Below are positions 1 through 10,600 of a stretch of 64,000 nt of DNA, piece by piece (positions within the stretch are counted from its first letter, which is position 1; each line of letters opens with the position of its first letter). The position numbers and the translations under genes are program-made. A model generated the notes under the pieces. The model saw nothing but the letters and a program-made list of their open reading frames with translations, was not told where the DNA came from and searched no databases. Where the stretch lies: NCBI RefSeq assembly GCF_000508165.1, contig NZ_AYOZ01000007.1, forward strand, positions 39,559 through 103,558. The letters run 5' to 3'. Source of the stretch: Marinomonas profundimaris (GTDB lineage: Bacteria; Pseudomonadota; Gammaproteobacteria; Pseudomonadales; Marinomonadaceae).

Positions 1-134
1 AAATAATCTAAAAGACCGACGCACTGATCTGTATTCAGTGAGCTGGAAGAGCGACAAGAATACAAAGTAGAAAAGTAACGCGTTACCCTGTGATAACATG
101 GACGTTATCACTCGATTACCAAAAAGAGACCCTC

Positions 135-1523
135 ATGGCCAAAGCTAAAACCGCCTTTGTATGCAACGAATGCGGAGCCGACTACGCAAAATGGCAAGGA
201 CAATGCCAAGCCTGCAACGCGTGGAACTCCCTTTCTGAAATTCGCCTCACCTCTGGAAAAACCTCTGCTCGTGTTTCCGCGGCGCAAGACCCTCGCTATC
301 AAGGTTATGCAGGCGCCATCACCGGCATTCAAAATTTATCCGACATTGATTTGGGCGACGTTCCTCGCTTCAGCTCTGGCGCGAACGAGTTTGATCGCGT
401 TCTAGGCGGCGGCTTAGTGCCTGGCGGCGTGGTATTAATTGGCGGTTCGCCTGGCGCAGGTAAAAGTACCCTATTGCTCCAAACCATGTGCTGGCTAGCA
501 GAACAGCAAAGCGCTCTGTATGTAACGGGTGAAGAATCCCTTCAGCAAGTTGCCATGCGCGCACAACGTCTTGGGTTGCCAACGCAAAACCTTAAGATGC
601 TGTCCGAAACCAACGTCGAGGCGATTCTAACCATCGCTCAGCAAGTGAAACCCAAAGTCATGGTGATTGACTCCATTCAGGTCATGCATTTGGATGGTGT
701 CGAATCTGCACCGGGCAGCGTGTCGCAGGTTCGTGAAAGTGCCGCGGTGTTAACCCGTTTTGCCAAACAAACTCAAACCGCTGTTTTGCTTGTTGGCCAT
801 GTTACAAAAGACGGCACCCTCGCTGGTCCCAAAGTGCTTGAGCACATGGTCGACTGTTCGGTGTTATTAGAAGGTTCTGAAGATTCTCGCTTTCGCACCC
901 TGCGCGGCATGAAAAACCGTTTTGGTGCGATCAATGAATTGGGCGTGTTTGCCATGCTCGAAAACGGACTGAAAGAAGTCAAAAACCCCAGTTCGATCTT
1001 CTTGAACCGAAGCAATCACCCTGCTGCAGGCAGCCTTGTGATGGTGGTCTGGGAAGGCACACGTCCACTATTGGTTGAACTTCAAGCACTGGTCGACGAT
1101 TCTGCCTTGGGCAACCCAAGGCGTGTCACGGTCGGTTTCGATCACAATCGACTCGCTATGTTGCTGGCGGTTTTGCACAAACACGGTGGTTTATTAACGT
1201 CAGATCAAGATGTGTATTTGAACGTGGTGGGCGGCGTAAAAGTACTGGAAACCAGCGCCGATTTAGCGGCTATTGCTGCCGTTGTCTCAAGCTTTCGCGA
1301 CAGAGTGCTTCCTCATGATCTGGTGGTTCTGGGTGAAGTCGGTTTGTCGGGGGAAATTCGTCCGGTTCCGTCTGGGCAAGAACGCATCAGTGAAGCGGCG
1401 AAACACGGTTTTACCAGAGCCGTTGTACCAAAAGCCAACTGTCCGAAAAAGCCCATTGAAGGCATGAAGGTGATTGGCGTCGATCGACTGTCCGAAGCGC
1501 TGGATGCGATTTTTGAAGATTAA
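135..1523 (+). CDS. radA: DNA repair protein RadA
   Basis: RadA is a RecA-like ATPase that promotes branch migration of recombination intermediates in the cytoplasm. Visible in order: an N-terminal zinc finger (C10-x2-C13 and a second C-x2-C pair), Walker A GGSPGAGKS at residues 103-111, the RadA-specific KNRFG motif at 260-264, and a C-terminal Lon-protease-like domain. The length of 462 aa is close to the usual 460. An in-frame start exists 45 bases upstream, but the ATG at 135 places the zinc finger at the normal distance and has GAGA just before it. It converges on the DUF1289 gene, with 16 bases between the stops. Confidence 0.97.
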   Translation: MAKAKTAFVCNECGADYAKWQGQCQACNAWNSLSEIRLTSGKTSARVSAAQDPRYQGYAGAITGIQNLSDIDLGDVPRFSSGANEFDRVLGGGLVPGGVVLIGGSPGAGKSTLLLQTMCWLAEQQSALYVTGEESLQQVAMRAQRLGLPTQNLKMLSETNVEAILTIAQQVKPKVMVIDSIQVMHLDGVESAPGSVSQVRESAAVLTRFAKQTQTAVLLVGHVTKDGTLAGPKVLEHMVDCSVLLEGSEDSRFRTLRGMKNRFGAINELGVFAMLENGLKEVKNPSSIFLNRSNHPAAGSLVMVVWEGTRPLLVELQALVDDSALGNPRRVTVGFDHNRLAMLLAVLHKHGGLLTSDQDVYLNVVGGVKVLETSADLAAIAAVVSSFRDRVLPHDLVVLGEVGLSGEIRPVPSGQERISEAAKHGFTRAVVPKANCPKKPIEGMKVIGVDRLSEALDAIFED

Positions 1524-1539
1524 CCATCAAAATGGCGTA

Positions 1540-1824
1540 TTAGTCATTGGTTAATTCAAACAAATCTGTCATGAGTTCGTCTTCCATTCCGTAGGGAAGC
1601 GCTCTCGCAGAGTCTGCTTCTAGGCGCTCTTGACGGGCTTTTAATAAACGCACTCGACGCTGTTTACACAGATCCAATACTTGATGACGCGCTTCATTGG
1701 ACAATGAAAACCAATGGAAGCGCTCTTCTCGACTGCGTAAACAGCCTTTGCAAAAGCCCTTCGCACTGTTTTCACACACGCCTCGGCAAGGGCTTTCTAT
1801 GGCGAACAATTCAATTTGTTCCAT
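1540..1824 (-). CDS. DUF1289 family small cysteine-rich protein
   Basis: A 94-aa protein with a cysteine pattern C13-x3-C17-x7-C25-x2-C28 near the N-terminus, within SPCRGVC and FCKGCLRS. This is the hallmark of DUF1289, a short family probably binding a metal or iron-sulfur cluster. The rest is basic and helical. Its biochemical role is not known. It is transcribed towards radA and may share a transcript with the lipoprotein gene only by readthrough, since both radA and the 1873-2490 gene lie close by. Family call is confident; function is not. Confidence 0.88.
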   Translation of the reverse strand: MEQIELFAIESPCRGVCENSAKGFCKGCLRSREERFHWFSLSNEARHQVLDLCKQRRVRLLKARQERLEADSARALPYGMEDELMTDLFELTND

Positions 1825-1872
1825 CGTCCCTCGCTTTTGTTTGTTTTATTTTTGAACGCATCACAATACATT

Positions 1873-2490
1873 TTATTGTGTCGCGAGTTGGTAATCGTAC
1901 ACCTCTTCGGGTGATAAAAAGTACACTCTATCGGCGGGCGCCGCATCCAGCGAGAACCAGTAAAAACGGTCTGGCACGCCCATTTCCAGATAAAAGTTCA
2001 CATACGAAGCATGAACGGACTCGGCGACGTTATTATTAACCGCTTTCATTCTTGAGCCATCAGACCAAGCATGTACTCCAACGCCCGCACCCGCGCCAAT
2101 GGTTCTTTCGGCTCCTCCTAAGAATAGGTCAACACCGCCAGAAAGCACATAGCCTGTCGGCGCGATCCGCGTATTTAGTCCTAATCGGCGAATCAAACGT
2201 GCGCCATCCATCGTCGCTTGCTGATCGGTCGAGCCTGGAACATCCACCAAGACTAAATCTGTGACGTTCGGATTTTTACGCACTATATCGCTTAATTGTT
2301 GAACGAGATCGCTACCTAAAACACCAGACAAATAAGCAGAATTTCCCTCTACATCAACAACTAAGTCTTCCGACGCTTCGGCTTCGGCTTTTTTGGTTTC
2401 TACCATTCCTGAACAAGCAGTTAAAAATATCGCTATGATTAAACATGAAAATCTTGATAATGGTGCCACATTGCATTTTTTCTTTTCCAT
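1873..2490 (-). CDS. COG3904-like periplasmic lipoprotein with ClpP/crotonase-like fold
   Basis: The 205-aa product starts with a basic segment, a hydrophobic stretch and a lipobox FLTAC with the lipidated cysteine at C26, followed by Ser-Gly, so it is likely an outer-membrane-anchored lipoprotein. The mature part has the layout of predicted periplasmic ClpP-like proteins of COG3904: a beta strand LVLVDVPGS, then a glycine-rich LSGGVDLFLGG segment and GAGAGVGVHAW, similar to the oxyanion and nucleophile region of ClpP-fold hydrolases. Whether it is catalytic cannot be judged from sequence alone. It is the first of two same-strand genes; the neighbours suggest no pathway. Confidence 0.72.
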   Translation of the reverse strand: MEKKKCNVAPLSRFSCLIIAIFLTACSGMVETKKAEAEASEDLVVDVEGNSAYLSGVLGSDLVQQLSDIVRKNPNVTDLVLVDVPGSTDQQATMDGARLIRRLGLNTRIAPTGYVLSGGVDLFLGGAERTIGAGAGVGVHAWSDGSRMKAVNNNVAESVHASYVNFYLEMGVPDRFYWFSLDAAPADRVYFLSPEEVYDYQLATQ

Positions 2491-2640
2491 ATTACGTCCG
2501 GTAGTTTAAAGAAGAACGTTCGTTTCTCAGAGTTTGAGTGCATTTTATTTCATAGTGTTTAACCTGCACCTTGGCGACAACCCATTTTATCCACTCTTAA
2601 CCTATTATATATATTCAACCAGTCAAGGATTGCATCGACC

Positions 2641-3705
2641 GTGTTAGACAATAGCCAATTAAAACAACCTACTTCATACACGTCCAATCACGTTTTCAAT
2701 AGCCTTCAACAAACGTCTTACATTTTCAATATCGCGTCCAGTACAGGCGCCATTGCCCACTGTATTTTTATCTTCCTTTTTTTCTATCTTGAGCAAACAA
2801 CACTTGCTTGGATTAATACCTTAAGTGTCTCAGCATGGCTACTGACATTTTGGTTTAATCGCATTCGACGCCATGACATTTCTATTTTCATCATGAGTGT
2901 AGAAGTATTTGGCCATGCTCTATTTTCCACCAGTATATTGGGTGCGGATGCAGGGTTTCAGTATTATCTTTGGCCAATGGCATTGCTCATTATGGCAATT
3001 CCTTCGCTCAATATAGCGTGGTCTAGCATCCTTGCCTTTGCCCATTTAACCACGTTTACATTACTGTCTCTATTTTGCCGAACACACGTGGATATATCAG
3101 AGTCATCATACTCCACTCTGTTTCTACTCAATTTAGCGGGTGCCAGCATTCCCTTCCTTATCACCGCGGCGTTTTCTCGTTCAATCTATTCACGCCAATA
3201 CTTTTTAATGGCAAAACTTGCAGAAAAAGACGAATTAACGCAACTCTTTAATCGACGCTTTGGGCTTGAAGCACTGAACTATTACGTTAATCAAAAAGGA
3301 AAAAATGGAGCACCTTTTTGCATCAGTTTAGTCGATGTGGATTTTTTCAAGCGAGTAAACGACCAACTGGGGCACAACAAAGGCGACGAAGCACTGATCA
3401 AGATATCCAACTACCTATCTCAATCCATGCGTGAAACCGACATATCTATCCGCTGGGGTGGAGAAGAATTTTTGTTCATTTTCCCGAACGTTGAACTGAA
3501 CCAAATACAGCAACGTATCGAAAAAATCTGCCACGACATGCCAAATCATGTTGTGCTAGAAAACTGGGACAACTCTATTAGTTGTAGCTTTGGTCTGGTT
3601 CAAGTAAAAAATAACGAATCCTCGGAAGCCGCGTTACAGCGTGTCGATACCGCTCTCTATCAAGCGAAAAAAAATGGTCGCTACCAAGTGGTAAGCGACC
3701 ATTAA
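2641..3705 (+). CDS. Membrane-bound diguanylate cyclase (GGDEF)
   Basis: A 354-aa enzyme making cyclic di-GMP from two GTP. The first ~190 residues hold about six hydrophobic segments forming a membrane sensor of unknown ligand. The C-terminal GGDEF domain carries the active-site signature as GGEEF at residues 273-277, and an inhibitory I-site RETD at 264-267, exactly five residues upstream, so product feedback inhibition is expected. No EAL domain is present. The start is a GTG at 2641 in an AT-rich leader; no clear alternative ATG fits the first membrane segment. Its 3' end doubles as the terminator hairpin of the convergent mmsA gene. Confidence 0.93.
   Translation: MLDNSQLKQPTSYTSNHVFNSLQQTSYIFNIASSTGAIAHCIFIFLFFYLEQTTLAWINTLSVSAWLLTFWFNRIRRHDISIFIMSVEVFGHALFSTSILGADAGFQYYLWPMALLIMAIPSLNIAWSSILAFAHLTTFTLLSLFCRTHVDISESSYSTLFLLNLAGASIPFLITAAFSRSIYSRQYFLMAKLAEKDELTQLFNRRFGLEALNYYVNQKGKNGAPFCISLVDVDFFKRVNDQLGHNKGDEALIKISNYLSQSMRETDISIRWGGEEFLFIFPNVELNQIQQRIEKICHDMPNHVVLENWDNSISCSFGLVQVKNNESSEAALQRVDTALYQAKKNGRYQVVSDH
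3665..3703 (-). terminator. Intrinsic terminator for mmsA, inside the end of the GGDEF gene
   Basis: A stem of AATGGTCGCT (3673-3682) with AGCGACCATT (3694-3703), extended by ACC/GGT with one bulged base and a 4-base loop. Read on the minus strand it is followed by eight T residues (A-run at 3667-3674). It lies about 55 bases past the mmsA stop and overlaps the last codons of the diguanylate cyclase gene. Confidence 0.85.
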
Positions 3706-3758
3706 AAACACTTCTAACAACCTAAATAGAAATGCCTGGGATAACGATTTACATCCCG

Positions 3759-5249
3759 CTAAGACGGGAAAGAAAAACTCTTTCCTTCTCGAACGCCCGC
3801 CGATGGCCAGCGCTGGGTAATGGTTTTGCGTTTGGTGTAAAAACGTACCGCATCTGGGCCATACGCATGCAAATCCCCAAACAATGACCGTTTCCAGCCA
3901 CCAAAGCTGTGATACGCCACGGGCACCGGCAAAGGCACATTAATACCAACCATGCCGACTTCAATATGATCTGAGAAGTAACGCGCGGCTTCACCATCGC
4001 GCGTAAAAATACAGGTTCCGTTGCCGTATTCATGATCGTTGATCAGTGTCATGGCCTCTTCCATGGTATCCACGCGAACCACTTGCAGAACGGGACCGAA
4101 AATCTCTTGTTGATAGCTTTCCATCTCTTTCGTAACACCATCAATCAGTGTGGCTCCCACGAAAAAGCCTTTTTCATAACCAGAGACGTTCGGATGACGA
4201 CCATCGACGACAATCGTTGCGCCTTGTGATTCCGCACTGTTGATAAAGCCGACCACTTTTTCTTTGTGTTCTTTGGTGATAACAGGGCCAAAATCATTGG
4301 TTTTGTCTGAGCATTCACCAACTTTCAGTGGCTTCATCGCTTCCGCCATTTTACCGACAAGCGCATCGCCAGCGGCTTTACCCACTGCAACCGCTACCGA
4401 CAGCGCCATACAGCGTTCACCGGAGGAACCAAATGCCGCGCCCAGTAACTGGCTGACAACGTTATCCATGTCGGCATCTGGCATCACAATCGCGTGGTTT
4501 TTCGCGCCACCTAATGCCTGACAACGTTTGCCATTCGCACTGGCTTTGCTATAAATGTATTCCGCAATGGGCGTGGAGCCAACAAAGCTCACGGCTTTGA
4601 CGCGTTTGTCTTCCAATAAGGTATCAACCGCGACTTTATCGCCATTTACCACGTTAAAAACGCCCGCTGGCAAACCGGCTTCATGCAATAGTTCGGCGAT
4701 AAACAACGCCGTGCTCGGATCTCGTTCTGAGGGTTTCAAGATGAACGTGTTGCCACACACAATCGCCATTGGGAACATCCACAACGGCACCATGGCAGGG
4801 AAATTAAATGGCGTAATGCCCGCCACGACACCGAGCGGTTGGAATTCGCTCCACGAATCGATATTTGGTCCAACGTTTTTGCTGTACTCGCCTTTTAATA
4901 GTTCTGGTGCGCCACACGCGTATTCGACATTTTCAATACCACGTTGCAATTCGCCTGCAGCGTCATGGCAAATTTTCCCGTGCTCTGCGCCAATCAATTC
5001 ACAAATTTTATCTGAATGTTTTTCCAATAATGCTTTGTAATTAAACATGACACGCGCGCGCTTTAATGCCGGCGTATTTCGCCATTCTGGATACGCGGCT
5101 TGCGCTGCTGAAATGGCCTCTTCTACGGTTTCTTTTGAGGCAATCGCCACTTGCTTCGCCACTTCTCCCGTCGCGGGATTAAACACATCTTGAGTACGCG
5201 CGGCTTGCTGTGAATGTTTACCGTCGATCAAATGTCCGATGATTTCCAT
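3759..5249 (-). CDS. mmsA: CoA-acylating methylmalonate-semialdehyde dehydrogenase
   Basis: A 496-aa aldehyde dehydrogenase that oxidises (methyl)malonate semialdehyde to propionyl-/acetyl-CoA with NAD, in valine, inositol or beta-alanine breakdown. Evidence: full family length, the MmsA-type N-terminus, the segment around PFNFPAMVPLWM and the catalytic cysteine in GSSGERCMA at residue 280. The short distance GERCMALS is typical of the CoA-dependent branch. It stands alone on the minus strand, divergent from a LysR-type gene, which probably controls it through the 5398-5421 inverted repeat. The valine-pathway partner mmsB is not in the window. Confidence 0.93.
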   Translation of the reverse strand: MEIIGHLIDGKHSQQAARTQDVFNPATGEVAKQVAIASKETVEEAISAAQAAYPEWRNTPALKRARVMFNYKALLEKHSDKICELIGAEHGKICHDAAGELQRGIENVEYACGAPELLKGEYSKNVGPNIDSWSEFQPLGVVAGITPFNFPAMVPLWMFPMAIVCGNTFILKPSERDPSTALFIAELLHEAGLPAGVFNVVNGDKVAVDTLLEDKRVKAVSFVGSTPIAEYIYSKASANGKRCQALGGAKNHAIVMPDADMDNVVSQLLGAAFGSSGERCMALSVAVAVGKAAGDALVGKMAEAMKPLKVGECSDKTNDFGPVITKEHKEKVVGFINSAESQGATIVVDGRHPNVSGYEKGFFVGATLIDGVTKEMESYQQEIFGPVLQVVRVDTMEEAMTLINDHEYGNGTCIFTRDGEAARYFSDHIEVGMVGINVPLPVPVAYHSFGGWKRSLFGDLHAYGPDAVRFYTKRKTITQRWPSAGVREGKSFSFPS

Positions 5250-5397
5250 GAGCGTTCCCTATTTATTAAGTTAAATCATTAGGCCAAATCATTTTCTCAA
5301 CCGACGTTGAGGTGACCGATTCGGCGACAATACCGACTGCGCATTGACACTACTATGCCAAGAGGAATAGATTATAAAAAGATGAATCTATTAACGC

Positions 5398-5421
5398 TTA
5401 GTTAATCTTTTACTTAACTAA
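5398..5421. promoter_or_regulatory. Perfect inverted repeat, likely LysR operator between mmsA and its regulator
   Basis: TTAGTTAA (5398-5405) and TTAACTAA (5414-5421) are perfect 8-base inverted arms separated by 8 bases. The element lies in the 256-base divergent intergenic region, about 150 bases from the mmsA start and 85 from the LysR start. Its symmetry and position fit a LysR recognition site; binding is inferred. Confidence 0.6.
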
Positions 5422-5505
5422 AAACAAATCATTAAGAATCCTCCACCACAGACACAGTAAACAATGGCATAACCTTGTTGTGTCTATTATTAATTAGGAC
5501 CAACC

Positions 5506-6414
5506 ATGAAGAAGTTCAAAAGTCAGGTAAGCGATGCAGATCTTAGGATTTTGCGTATTTTTAAAACGGTTGTGGAATGCGGTGGTTTTTCCGCGGCAGA
5601 AGTCGAGCTCAACATTAGCCGAGCCGCGATTAGTATTGCTATTTCAGATTTAGAAACGCGCCTCGGATTTCGGCTTTGTCAGCGTGGTCGATCTGGGTTT
5701 TCATTAACGAATGAAGGCAGCCAAGTGTATGACTACACATTGCAACTGCTGTCTTCTATCGAAGACTTTCGCACGCACATCAATGCGCTTCATCAGCATT
5801 TAAAAGGCGAGTTCAACATTGGCATTACCGACAATTTGGTCACACTGCCTCACACTCGGATCACCAGAGCATTAGCGGGTTTGAAGGACAAAGGACCACA
5901 AGTCACCATTAATATTAGAATGACGCCACCCAACGATGTAGAAAGAGGCGTTTTAGATGGCGGACTGCAAATCGGCATTGTGCCGGATCTTAAGATTCTT
6001 AGCGGTTTGGAATATCACCATTTGTACCAAGAAGAGTCCAAGCTCTACTGCAGCGACACTCACCCTTTGTTTTCTCTGGATGACAAAAAAATCACCAAAG
6101 CCAAACTCAAAGAGTTTGATGCCGTTCTACCGGCGTATGCACAAACACCAGATATAAAAACCCAGCACCAACCCTTAACCGCGAGTGCGACCGCAACCGA
6201 CCGAGAAGGCATCGCTTTTTTGATATTAACCGGACGCTACATTGGTTTTTTACCCGATCATGTTGCCGAACATTGGATACGAGATAGACGAATGCGCGCA
6301 ATTCTTCCGAATGAATGTCGTTACATTACTCAGTTTTCCGCTATTACTAGAAAAGGGGCGCGAGCCAATCTTATTTTAGAAACCTTCTTAAAAGAACTGG
6401 AAAAAACACAGTAA
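5506..6414 (+). CDS. LysR-family transcriptional regulator (probable mmsA regulator)
   Basis: A 302-aa LysR-type protein. The N-terminal winged helix-turn-helix (about residues 10-70) reads as a canonical module: GGFSAAEVELNISRAAISI then a recognition helix and LGFRLCQRG. The remainder is a periplasmic-binding-like effector domain. Divergent placement from mmsA suggests it senses a semialdehyde-pathway metabolite and acts on mmsA; this is inferred from gene order. ATG at 5506 follows AGGA at about -13. Confidence 0.9.
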   Translation: MKKFKSQVSDADLRILRIFKTVVECGGFSAAEVELNISRAAISIAISDLETRLGFRLCQRGRSGFSLTNEGSQVYDYTLQLLSSIEDFRTHINALHQHLKGEFNIGITDNLVTLPHTRITRALAGLKDKGPQVTINIRMTPPNDVERGVLDGGLQIGIVPDLKILSGLEYHHLYQEESKLYCSDTHPLFSLDDKKITKAKLKEFDAVLPAYAQTPDIKTQHQPLTASATATDREGIAFLILTGRYIGFLPDHVAEHWIRDRRMRAILPNECRYITQFSAITRKGARANLILETFLKELEKTQ

Positions 6415-6586
6415 TCAAACAACACTCGATCCGTAAATATAACAACTATGTTAAAAATAAGACCACAACAAGAAGAGATAGTCACAAATAGCATATCTTT
6501 AATATATATTTAAAAATTCATATCCTTAGGTAAGAGATATAAAATACTTTCATCTAATTATTTTCAAATTATTTACGGAGTAATCA

Positions 6587-7699
6587 ATGAACCGCGTAAA
6601 GCGTATAAATATGCTAGCTGGCGCCACAATTGCCGCTACATTATTACTAACAGGCTGCTCGTCAGATGAAGCTGAAGTCTCTGTAGAGAAAGAAATCATT
6701 CGACCCGTCAAACTCATCACGATCGATTCAACGGACGCCATCAACATTCGTCGCTTCCCTGCAGAACTAAAAGCCAGCAAAGAAGCCGACTTAGCGTTTC
6801 GTGTGGGTGGACAACTAAAAGTGCTTCACGTGGTTGCAGGACAACGTGTAAACAAAGGCGATATTCTTGCGTCCTTGGACCCAACCGATTTCACCTTGCA
6901 AGTTGAACTGGCGGAAGCCAACCAACGCCTTGCGGAAGCGCAATTCAAACGTATTCAAACCATGTTGAAGCAAAACGCGACAACGAAATCTCAATACGAT
7001 TCAACAAAAGCCACGTTGGATCAAGCGAACAACGCGTTGCAAACGGCCAGAAATCAGCTTAAATACACCAAGGTTTACGCTCCGTTCACTGGTGTTATCT
7101 CTTCCGTCGCAACCGAAAACTTCCAATACGTCAGTGCGACCCAGACACTTATGCACATTCAAGACATCGACAATCTTGACGTTGAATTCCAAGTGCCTGA
7201 AAGCCTAGTGGTTAGCATCAAAAGCACGCAATCAGATTACATGCCGAGAGTCATCGTTGATGTTGCGCCCGATGAAGCGCTTTACGGCACTTACAAAGAA
7301 CACAACACAACGCCAAACGAAACGACAATGGCGTATGATGTGATTTTGCACTTAATCAGAAAAGACGCGCAATCTCATACCTTATTGCCAGGCATGACTG
7401 CGAACATTGACATCAACCTTAATTCCCTTTTGGGCGTGCAAAAACACGTTGTGATTCCAGTTGAAGCAGTGCTTCGCCATGAAGACACCAGTACTGGAAA
7501 ATCAAACAGCACGGTTTGGGTCTTCAATAAAAGCACCAAACGAGTCGAATCTCGTTCGGTTGAATTAGGGTCACTGCAAGGCAATTTGATTGAAATCAAA
7601 TCTGGCTTGGCGTCAGGGGATCAGATTGTTGCGGCTGGCGTTCACAGCTTGACCGACGCGATGCAAGTTCGCCCTTGGACACGTGAGCGAGGCTTATAA
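6587..7699 (+). CDS. RND efflux pump periplasmic adaptor (membrane fusion lipoprotein)
   Basis: A 370-aa HlyD/AcrA-type adaptor that links an inner-membrane RND pump to an outer-membrane channel. It has a signal peptide with lipobox LTGC (C24), a split lipoyl domain (FRVGGQL...VNKGDILASLD and YAPFTGVIS), a coiled-coil hairpin between them (about residues 100-150) and a C-terminal beta-barrel and membrane-proximal domain. GGAG lies just upstream of ATG at 6587. The stop overlaps the transporter start by one base, so the two are translationally coupled. No outer-membrane factor gene is adjacent, so a TolC-like channel elsewhere is presumably used. Confidence 0.93.
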   Translation: MNRVKRINMLAGATIAATLLLTGCSSDEAEVSVEKEIIRPVKLITIDSTDAINIRRFPAELKASKEADLAFRVGGQLKVLHVVAGQRVNKGDILASLDPTDFTLQVELAEANQRLAEAQFKRIQTMLKQNATTKSQYDSTKATLDQANNALQTARNQLKYTKVYAPFTGVISSVATENFQYVSATQTLMHIQDIDNLDVEFQVPESLVVSIKSTQSDYMPRVIVDVAPDEALYGTYKEHNTTPNETTMAYDVILHLIRKDAQSHTLLPGMTANIDINLNSLLGVQKHVVIPVEAVLRHEDTSTGKSNSTVWVFNKSTKRVESRSVELGSLQGNLIEIKSGLASGDQIVAAGVHSLTDAMQVRPWTRERGL

Positions 7700-10600
7700 T
7701 GGATATTGCTGCCTATTTTATTAACCGGAAAGTCACGAGTTGGATGCTGACACTGATCTTATTGATCGGCGGTACCATTGCGTTTACCAACCTTGGCCAA
7801 TTAGAAGATCCTGAATTTACCATCAAGGATTCTCTTATCATCACTTACTACCCAGGCGCATCGCCTGAACAAGTAGAAGAAGAAGTAACATACCCGATCG
7901 AACGTGAATTACAGAATTTGCCGTACGTTGACAAGATTACTTCTTCGTCAAAAGCGGGTTATTCGAAGGTTCAACTGACGATTAAAGACACTTATCGCGC
8001 CAAAGAACTCAAACAAATTTGGGACGAAGTTCGTAAGAAAATTCGCGATATCACAGGCACCTTTCCGTCCGGTGTCGGTACGCCGATTGTATTAGACGAT
8101 TTCGGTGATGTGTATGGCGTCATGCTGGCAATTCACGGCGAAGGCTACCCATACAAAGACCTAGAAAACTACGTCGATTATGTGAAGCGTGAACTGGTGC
8201 TTGTAGACGGCGTGGCAAAAGTCACCGTGGCTGGCGAGCAAGACGAGCAAGTAACGATCGAGATTTCCCGTTCGAAACTGGCCAACATGGGCATTGCGCC
8301 AAGCCAACTCGAAACGCTATTGCAGAATCAAAACGGCGTCTCTAATGCGGGACGAGTCAAGGTCGGCAGCGAATACATTCGCATTAGTCCAACGGGCGAA
8401 TTTAAGGACATTTCTGAACTTGAAAACCTGATTGTTGGTACGCCAATCGACGGCAACTTAATACGCTTAAAAGACGTTGCAACAATTAAACGTGAATACG
8501 TCGAACCTAAAACCCACATGGTGGATTTTAACGGCGCGAAATCGCTTTTGCTTGGTGTGTCGTTTGCTTCTGGTGTGAACGTTGTAAAAATTGGTGCGAC
8601 GCTCGAACAAAAAATCGCAGAATTAGAATACCAACAACCTGTTGGGTTGAGCATGGACCCGATCTACTTCCAATCAAAAGAAGTGGACCGCTCCGTTTCC
8701 AACTTCCTGCTTAACTTGGTGGAAGCGGTTGGTATCGTGATTCTTGTGTTGCTGGTTTTCATGGGCATTCGTTCTGGTATCTTGATCGGTATCGTTCTAT
8801 TGCTGACGATTCTTGGCACCTTTATTGTCATGGATTATTTTAAAATTAACCTACAACGTATTTCCTTGGGTGGTTTGATTATTGCCTTGGGAATGTTGGT
8901 TGATAATGCCATTGTGGTCACTGAAGGCGTTTTGATCGGTCTGCAACGCGGCATGACAAAAGTGCAAGCGGCCAGCGCCGTGGTGAAACAAACAAAATGG
9001 CCATTATTGGGCGCGACCGTGATTGCGGTTACGGCGTTTGCACCGATCGGTTTGTCGCCAGACGCGGTGGGTGAATTTGTTGGCTCGCTCTTTTATGTGT
9101 TGTTGATTTCGCTTTTATTAAGCTGGATCACGGCCATTACGTTAACGCCTTTCTTTTGTGACTTGTTCTTCAAAGACAGCATTGCGAAAGCGAATGACGA
9201 CGGTGAAGTGGCAGAACTTGAAGACCCTTACAAAGGCTTTATTTTCACTGGCTACAAATGGTTATTAGACAAAGCCATGCGCTTTAGATGGATCACCGTT
9301 CTGTTGTTGGTCGGTTGTTTGGTGACTTCTGGCTGGGCGTTCCAATTTGTGAAGCAAGCTTTCTTCCCACCTTCTACTACGCCGATGTTCTACATGGACA
9401 TCCAAATGCCTGAAGGCACTCACATTGAAGATACCTACGAAAAAGTCAGTGAGATTGAAAAAGAATTACTGAATGACGACCGTATTGAATATGTGACATC
9501 CACTACGGGTCAAGGCGCACTGCGCTTCATGCTGACGTACAACGCGGAACAAGCAAACTCAAGCTACGCGCAGTTCATTGTTCGCACAAAAGAAAAAGAA
9601 GCCATTCCTGACTTATTGAAAGATCTTTATTTCAAAATGCAGGAAGACTACCCAGAGTTAGAAGTAAAACTGCAGCGTTTACAGTTAGGGCCAGCCAGTG
9701 GTGCGAAACTTGAAACACGCATCAGCGGACCGGATCCTAAAATGTTGCGTCAATTCAGCGCGAAAATCCAAGAGATTTATCGCTCAGATGGTGGGCTAGA
9801 AAATATTAAAGACAACTGGCGTCAGCCTGTTAAGGTGCTTCGCCCTATCTTTAATGACGCACAAGCGAGACGTTTAGGCATCAGCAAAACCGAGCTAGAC
9901 GATGTACTGCTGACTAACTTCACAGGCTCGCAAATTGGCTTGTATCGTGAAGGCACAGATCTTCTTCCGATTGTTCGAAAAGCCCCAGCCAGCGAGCGGG
10001 TGTCGATCGACCAAATCCGTGATTTGCAGATTTACAGCCCAGCGTCTGGTTCTTATGTCACGCTATCGACCTTGGTATCTGGTTTTGAAACCGTATGGGA
10101 AGATCCAATCATTGAACGCCGCGACCGTAAACGTACCATCACCGTCATGGCCGATCCAAAAATCTTGGGCGATGAAACCGCAATGGCGATCTTTGGACGC
10201 ACCAAAGGCGCAATTGAAGCCATCACGTTACCACCGGGCTATAGCCTAGAATGGGGTGGCGAATACGAAAGCAGTACCGATGCACAAGCCAATATATTCA
10301 AGGCATTGCCTATGGGTTATTTGTTTATGTTCATCATTACGATTCTACTATTCAACTCGATTCGTGTGCCATTAACCATTTGGTTCTGTGTGCCATTGGC
10401 GTTGATTGGTGTGTCTACCGGTTTGCTTGTCATGAACTCCGCGTTCAGCTTTATGGCATTGTTAGGCTTCTTGAGTTTGTCAGGCATGACCGTCAAAAAC
10501 GGTATCGTCCTCGCCGATCAAATTAGTTACGAGTTTGATCAAGGCACCGAAAGATACGAAGCGATTTTCAACTCAGCCGTGAGTCGTGTACGCCCTGTTT

